NCBI RefSeq assembly: GCF_040115645.1
Contig: NC_089557.1
Coordinates: forward strand, 2,480,001-2,544,000
Reading direction: 5' to 3'
From: Euwallacea fornicatus
Taxonomy: Eukaryota; Arthropoda; Insecta; Coleoptera; Curculionidae
DNA length: 64,000 bases
Part shown: in pieces, positions 60,002-64,000 of the stretch
How the letters are laid out: every line of letters starts with the position of its first letter
Numbering within the stretch: the stretch's first letter is position 1
Translations under genes and position numbers: made by a program
Notes under the pieces: generated by a model
Told to the model about the DNA's origin: nothing
Seen by the model: only the letters and a program-made list of their open reading frames with translations
The model's database searches: none

Positions 60002-60762
60002 TTTCTTATTCGGTGTGAAAAAAAAATACAGAAAAAGGGAAAGTTTCCGCTACCATGTGGTTTTTCAATTACCCAACTGGGAAGTTAAACCTTCATTAAT
60101 GATTTATGCCGACCCAATTACCTCTATTTCCATAAAAATACCAGGGTTAAGGGCGAGCTACTTCGCGCCCCGGTTTAGTCGGGTTGTCCTAGCAACCCCC
60201 GCTAATTGTTTATGTCCATATGTGAGGGCGTTAAAGTGCTAGCATATATCAGATAATGGTGTCAGTCCATCGCTTTTCCACGTGCGGTTATATGCGACTT
60301 GTATTTTTGTATAAATTAATTTTCTCACGGAAGTTACGCCAATAAGGATGTTTTTTTTTTGTTATTTGCTTTATAATAGCTTTTCAACTATGTTTATATT
60401 ATTTTCGACACTCCGGGCTCTAATTTTAGACGTTACTCATTAAAAATTCACTTTTGCTCGGTCTAGGAATGAAACAAGGGTAATGCACCCCGTTAAAAAT
60501 TTATTCTGGGAGTGCTTTTATTAAACGCATGTGGCTGTTTATGTCCGTATAAGTACTTCAGATCGAACAAAAGATTCGAACCCCTATAGATTTCCGGAAA
60601 AATGGAAGCGCAATGGGGGAAACGGCGCTAGTTATTTCTTCATAATTTATCAGACAGTGCACGAAATTTCTTTCAAGTCAATTGCACGAGACAGAGATAA
60701 TCGTGTGTTTCCATAAGAAAGTTACATAGTGAAGTGTGTCTTTAACTCATTACTATTGTAAT
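60002..60762. other. Spacer upstream of SLC44 copy 2
   Basis: 3' UTR of the selenoprotein F gene and the 5' flank of SLC44 copy 2. No canonical AATAAA lies close to the stop codon. Nothing else was recognised. Confidence 0.45.
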
Positions 60763-63754
60763 ATGGGAGGTTTGTCTGGTAGGAACGACAAAATACACCC
60801 TCTTGACCATTCGCAGGTGAGTGATAATTAAAAAGGCTTTCAGGGAAATTGGCAAATTACCACCCTTTAATTATCATTGGCGTGCATGTACAGCACCAAA
60901 TATTTTATTATGTTATTTACAAAGTAATTAAATCGTTACTTTTTCTTTGTGATCATTTTTTTTCACTCATAGTAGTAGCAGGTTTGAAGATCTGAAGAAA
61001 CAACAAGATATAGATGAACTTATCCAAAACATGCTTCTGAGGCTTTAACGCCTGCTTGAAACTTTCTTTAATGATCACTCCATGAAACCACAGTGTTCAA
61101 GATATATTTATGAAAGTGTGATTCGACCACCGGCACTGCTTGTGTTCTTAATGAGGATTCCTCACGCGTCACATCTGCAACACGCACATATTGTTATAAA
61201 TTTTATTAATTCGTTTATTGGGTTTGGTGATAATACGGTTTCAGGGCACAATGTTAAGGTTACAAGAGTGGGTTAGTGATTCTCTTATTTATCAATTAAT
61301 TTACTGTATTTCCTCCTTTTAGTTTGAAGAATATCAGAAGACTAAGCCAGGCTCAGAGTTAGACTTCCAGTCAGTTCCTGTCAAAAATCGCAAAACTACT
61401 GATGTATTTTTCCTAACTGTGTTTGCCATATTTTTAAGTCTTGTGGTGAGAAAGTGGAAACTAGAGAAAATTTTAAATTTCATTATAACTTCAATTTTAC
61501 AGTGTTTTCTCGTTGTGTATTGCGTATATCATGGCAATATAGGCAGAATTATTTATGGATATGATAACTGTGGCACGGTTTGTGGAGATAAGCGGAAGGT
61601 TGATAAATTAGAAAATTGTTATAAAACTACTGATGAAAAAAACTTCGGAAGGCAAGAAAATCAATATACTTTCACCGATCAATTTATCCAAATCTCCTTT
61701 CAGTTATCACTTAGTTTACTACAAACCAGAACAACCCAAACTGTTTGATAGAATTTGCACCAATAACTGCAGCCATTATGAAGGATAGTAAGTAATGCCT
61801 ACCTAATGTTTCTTATTTAAAACTAATTTCATTAGTAAAGTGTTTCTTAACCGGTGCATTCCTACCAACAAAAAGACTGTACTGGATAAATTCTTCACGA
61901 AAACTGGTTTGGGAGACTTTTTTGTTGTGAGTATACTCGGATGAAAGCCCTCTGTTTACACTGGACTGAAGTCTCTTTCCAGTCTCCTGCATATAAATAA
62001 CTAATACAATTTTAGGAAATGACCGAAGATTTTGATTTATACTGGAAAGTACTCATTTATATGTGTCTAATATCATTAGGTAACCCCTAAAAATAAGATT
62101 ACAACTTCCTATTACATAACAAAAATTGCAGGAATGTCACTAGTTCTTCTTTTTCTCTTCCCGTTTCTGGCAGGCTTTCTAGTCTGGGTGATACTATTAG
62201 GAGTGGTACTTGCCTGCATTGGAGCTTCAATATACCTTTGGTACAATCTCGCAACACTCAAATATCTCCTTTTACAGCCGAACTTTCCAGGATGTCTTGG
62301 AAAGAACTTAAAGATCTCCAGAAACTCGATTCAGAAATTCAAAAACGCGAAGTCTACACTTACTTAGGTCTGGCTATTACCGCTACTTGCGTCAGTGTAA
62401 TCGTTCTGTTGGTTATTCTGGTGCTCGTTAAAAGAATTAAGCTGGTCATACAACTATTTAAAGAAGCTGGCAAAGCCATATCGGCGATGCCCTTTATATT
62501 GCTGGTACCGCTTTTAGTAAGGAAATCCGATGCACTAAATTTTTCAGAGATAAAACGAAAATAATTAATTGCAGACATTTCTATCGATAATCGCGACTCT
62601 GGCAATTTGGATTTACTTCTGCCTGTGGATTAGTAGTGCCGGCCATCTGAGCCCTAAACGCGAGAATATTTACTATTTTAAAAAAGACGGATTTATGGAA
62701 ACCGCTAAAGTTGTAAATTTTTTCGCTATGTTATGGATGATTCAGTTTGTTATTGGGTGTCAGCACATGGTCATTGCTGGAGCTGTGGCAAAGTGGTATT
62801 TCACTAGGTAGAAAATAATCTTTAATAAAAGTTTTAATTTAACCAGCAAATCTTAGAGAAAAATCAAAATTGTCGTCACCAGTAATAGAGAGCTTTTACA
62901 ATTTGACTCGGTACCATCTAGGAACTGTGGCCACAGGTTCCTTTTGGCTCGCCCTAGTCCAGATGTTAAGAGCATTTTTGGCTTTGGTGCAAAACAAACT
63001 TAAGGACAACAAAGAGTCCCAAACTGCTAAAATTCTCGTATGGGTTTGCCATTGTTGTTTATGGGTATTGCAAAAAGTTTTGAGCATTATAAGCAGAAAC
63101 GCTTACATTATAACTGGTAAGTAGCAAATAATTGGCTTGTGTGAGTGTGGGCGAATTACAAGTTTTTAGCCATGTACGGTTATCCGTTTTATAAAGCCGG
63201 AAAACAGGCTTTTGAGCACTTGGTTTCTAATCCTTTGAGAGTGGCAGCTATTAACTCTGTGGGGGACTTTGTGCTGTTTCTGTCGAAAGTGCTTGTCGTG
63301 GCTTGCAGCGTTGCTATTGCTGCCTATTTCCTGAAGGTTTCTTGCGATTGATATTTAATTTTATTGATTATATTATACATGTTTTCGTAGCATAAAGAAG
63401 GTGTACAACATGCCTGGGTCCCATTATTACTCATAGGTCTCTTCAGCTATTTTATTTCTCACTGCTTTATGACTGTTTATGAAGTAAATTATCATACATA
63501 TGAATAAGCTTCGTTCACGAAACTGCCTTTTTTTCTAGATGACTATCGATACAATTTTCTTATGTTTCTGCGAGGATTGTCGCGTAAACGATGGAAATTC
63601 TAAGCCATATTACATGTCTAGAGGGCTTATGGAATTTGTAGAGAACTCTAATATTGCCCTGGAACGTCTGGATAAAAATACTACGAATAATGCAGTGCCG
63701 TTTGACGAAATGCCATTGCCGACTTTAAGTCGAACATTGGATAAAGAGAAATAA
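60763..63754 (+). CDS. Choline transporter-like protein (SLC44 family), copy 2
   Basis: Thirteen exons: 60,763-60,816, 61,323-61,445, 61,503-61,651, 61,704-61,787, 61,836-61,926, 62,016-62,079, 62,132-62,240, 62,291-62,516, 62,575-62,807, 62,857-63,116, 63,170-63,336, 63,391-63,483, 63,539-63,754; 622 aa, all phases close. Family landmarks: PVKNRKTTDVFFLTVFAIFL (first helix), IYGYDNCGTVCGDK, ICTNNCSHYEGY, FLNRCIP, helices through exons 6-9, QHMVIAGAVAKWYFTR, SRNAYIITAMYGYPF, HAWVPLLLIGLFSYF, and the C-terminal MTIDTIFLCFCEDCRVNDG with YYMSRGLMEFVENS. The 61,652-61,703 intron needs a GC donor (AG|GCAAGA), and the 63,337 donor is weak (GTTTCT). The 109- and 233-bp exons match exons of copy 1 in length and phase, so the genes are paralogues. 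Confidence 0.92.
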
Positions 63755-63894
63755 AGAAAATGATAGAATTATGGGTTGATTTATCTTTATAATTGTTTAA
63801 CTTTTGTGATTTTTGGAAATTCAGGCTTTTTCCATTGAGTGATGTTTCAAACGCACAAATTTGTACAATTTCCTTACATTTATACGATTTCAAT

Positions 63895-63900
63895 AATAAA
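63895..63900 (+). other. Poly(A) signal of SLC44 copy 2
   Basis: AATAAA lies about 140 bases after the stop; a second one (63,750-63,755) overlaps the stop codon itself and is less likely to be used. Confidence 0.5.
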
Positions 63901-64000
63901 AGTTTATTTGATGAGGTGTTGGTTTTAGTCTATAATCATTACCAATATGCCAAGGCAATATTAACTTTTCGAAAGTAGAAAAAGTGAGTTTAAGTACAGG

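Noticed and set aside
1..64000. Bacterial-type features (operons, CRISPR, Shine-Dalgarno sites, attachment sites)
   Set aside because: The window is clearly nuclear insect DNA with spliced genes; none of these is expected or seen.

Overview
The window is eukaryotic and almost certainly from an insect. It is AT-rich, its genes are split by GT-AG (and two apparent GC-AG) introns, poly(A) signals are AATAAA, and it carries mariner, piggyBac and Tc1-like relics. A beetle is a reasonable guess (luciferase-like acyl-CoA synthetase, selenoprotein F homologue with Cys instead of Sec), but that is inference. No prokaryotic feature, CRISPR array, rRNA or convincing tRNA was seen.

Bases 1-26,244 contain no exon of a recognised multi-exon gene. 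They hold transposon relics (about 120-890 and 23,893-25,942), several foldback elements that mostly begin with ACAGGG, and one striking small locus at 17,405-17,894: two divergently oriented, apparently paralogous micropeptide genes, each with a single glycine-zipper membrane segment. If the missing first exon of the next gene lies upstream of the window, this whole stretch is one giant intron.

Bases 26,245-44,068 (+) hold six exons of frequenin (neuronal calcium sensor 1), from a 25-nt microexon to the stop codon; the exon for about 21 N-terminal residues was not found. Its introns carry a diverged tandem duplication (about 27,560-29,680), one copy of which is interrupted by a Tc1-type element. 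They also carry a nested pair: an intact mariner with perfect terminal repeats inside an internally deleted piggyBac-type element that still encodes the transposase C-terminal cysteine-rich domain.

Bases 44,069-48,799 are an AT-rich 3' region and spacer. Bases 48,800-50,943 (+) hold a complete seven-exon acyl-CoA synthetase of the firefly-luciferase/4-coumarate-CoA-ligase type (553 aa).

Bases 52,230-63,754 are gene-dense: an SLC44 choline-transporter-like gene (-), a UCH-L3 type ubiquitin hydrolase (-), a selenoprotein F homologue (+) divergent from it, and a second SLC44 gene (+). The two SLC44 genes are paralogues facing away from each other, with several exon lengths and phases conserved. 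Exon models were assembled by hand from splice sites, reading phase and family similarity; all phases close, but no transcript or database evidence was available.
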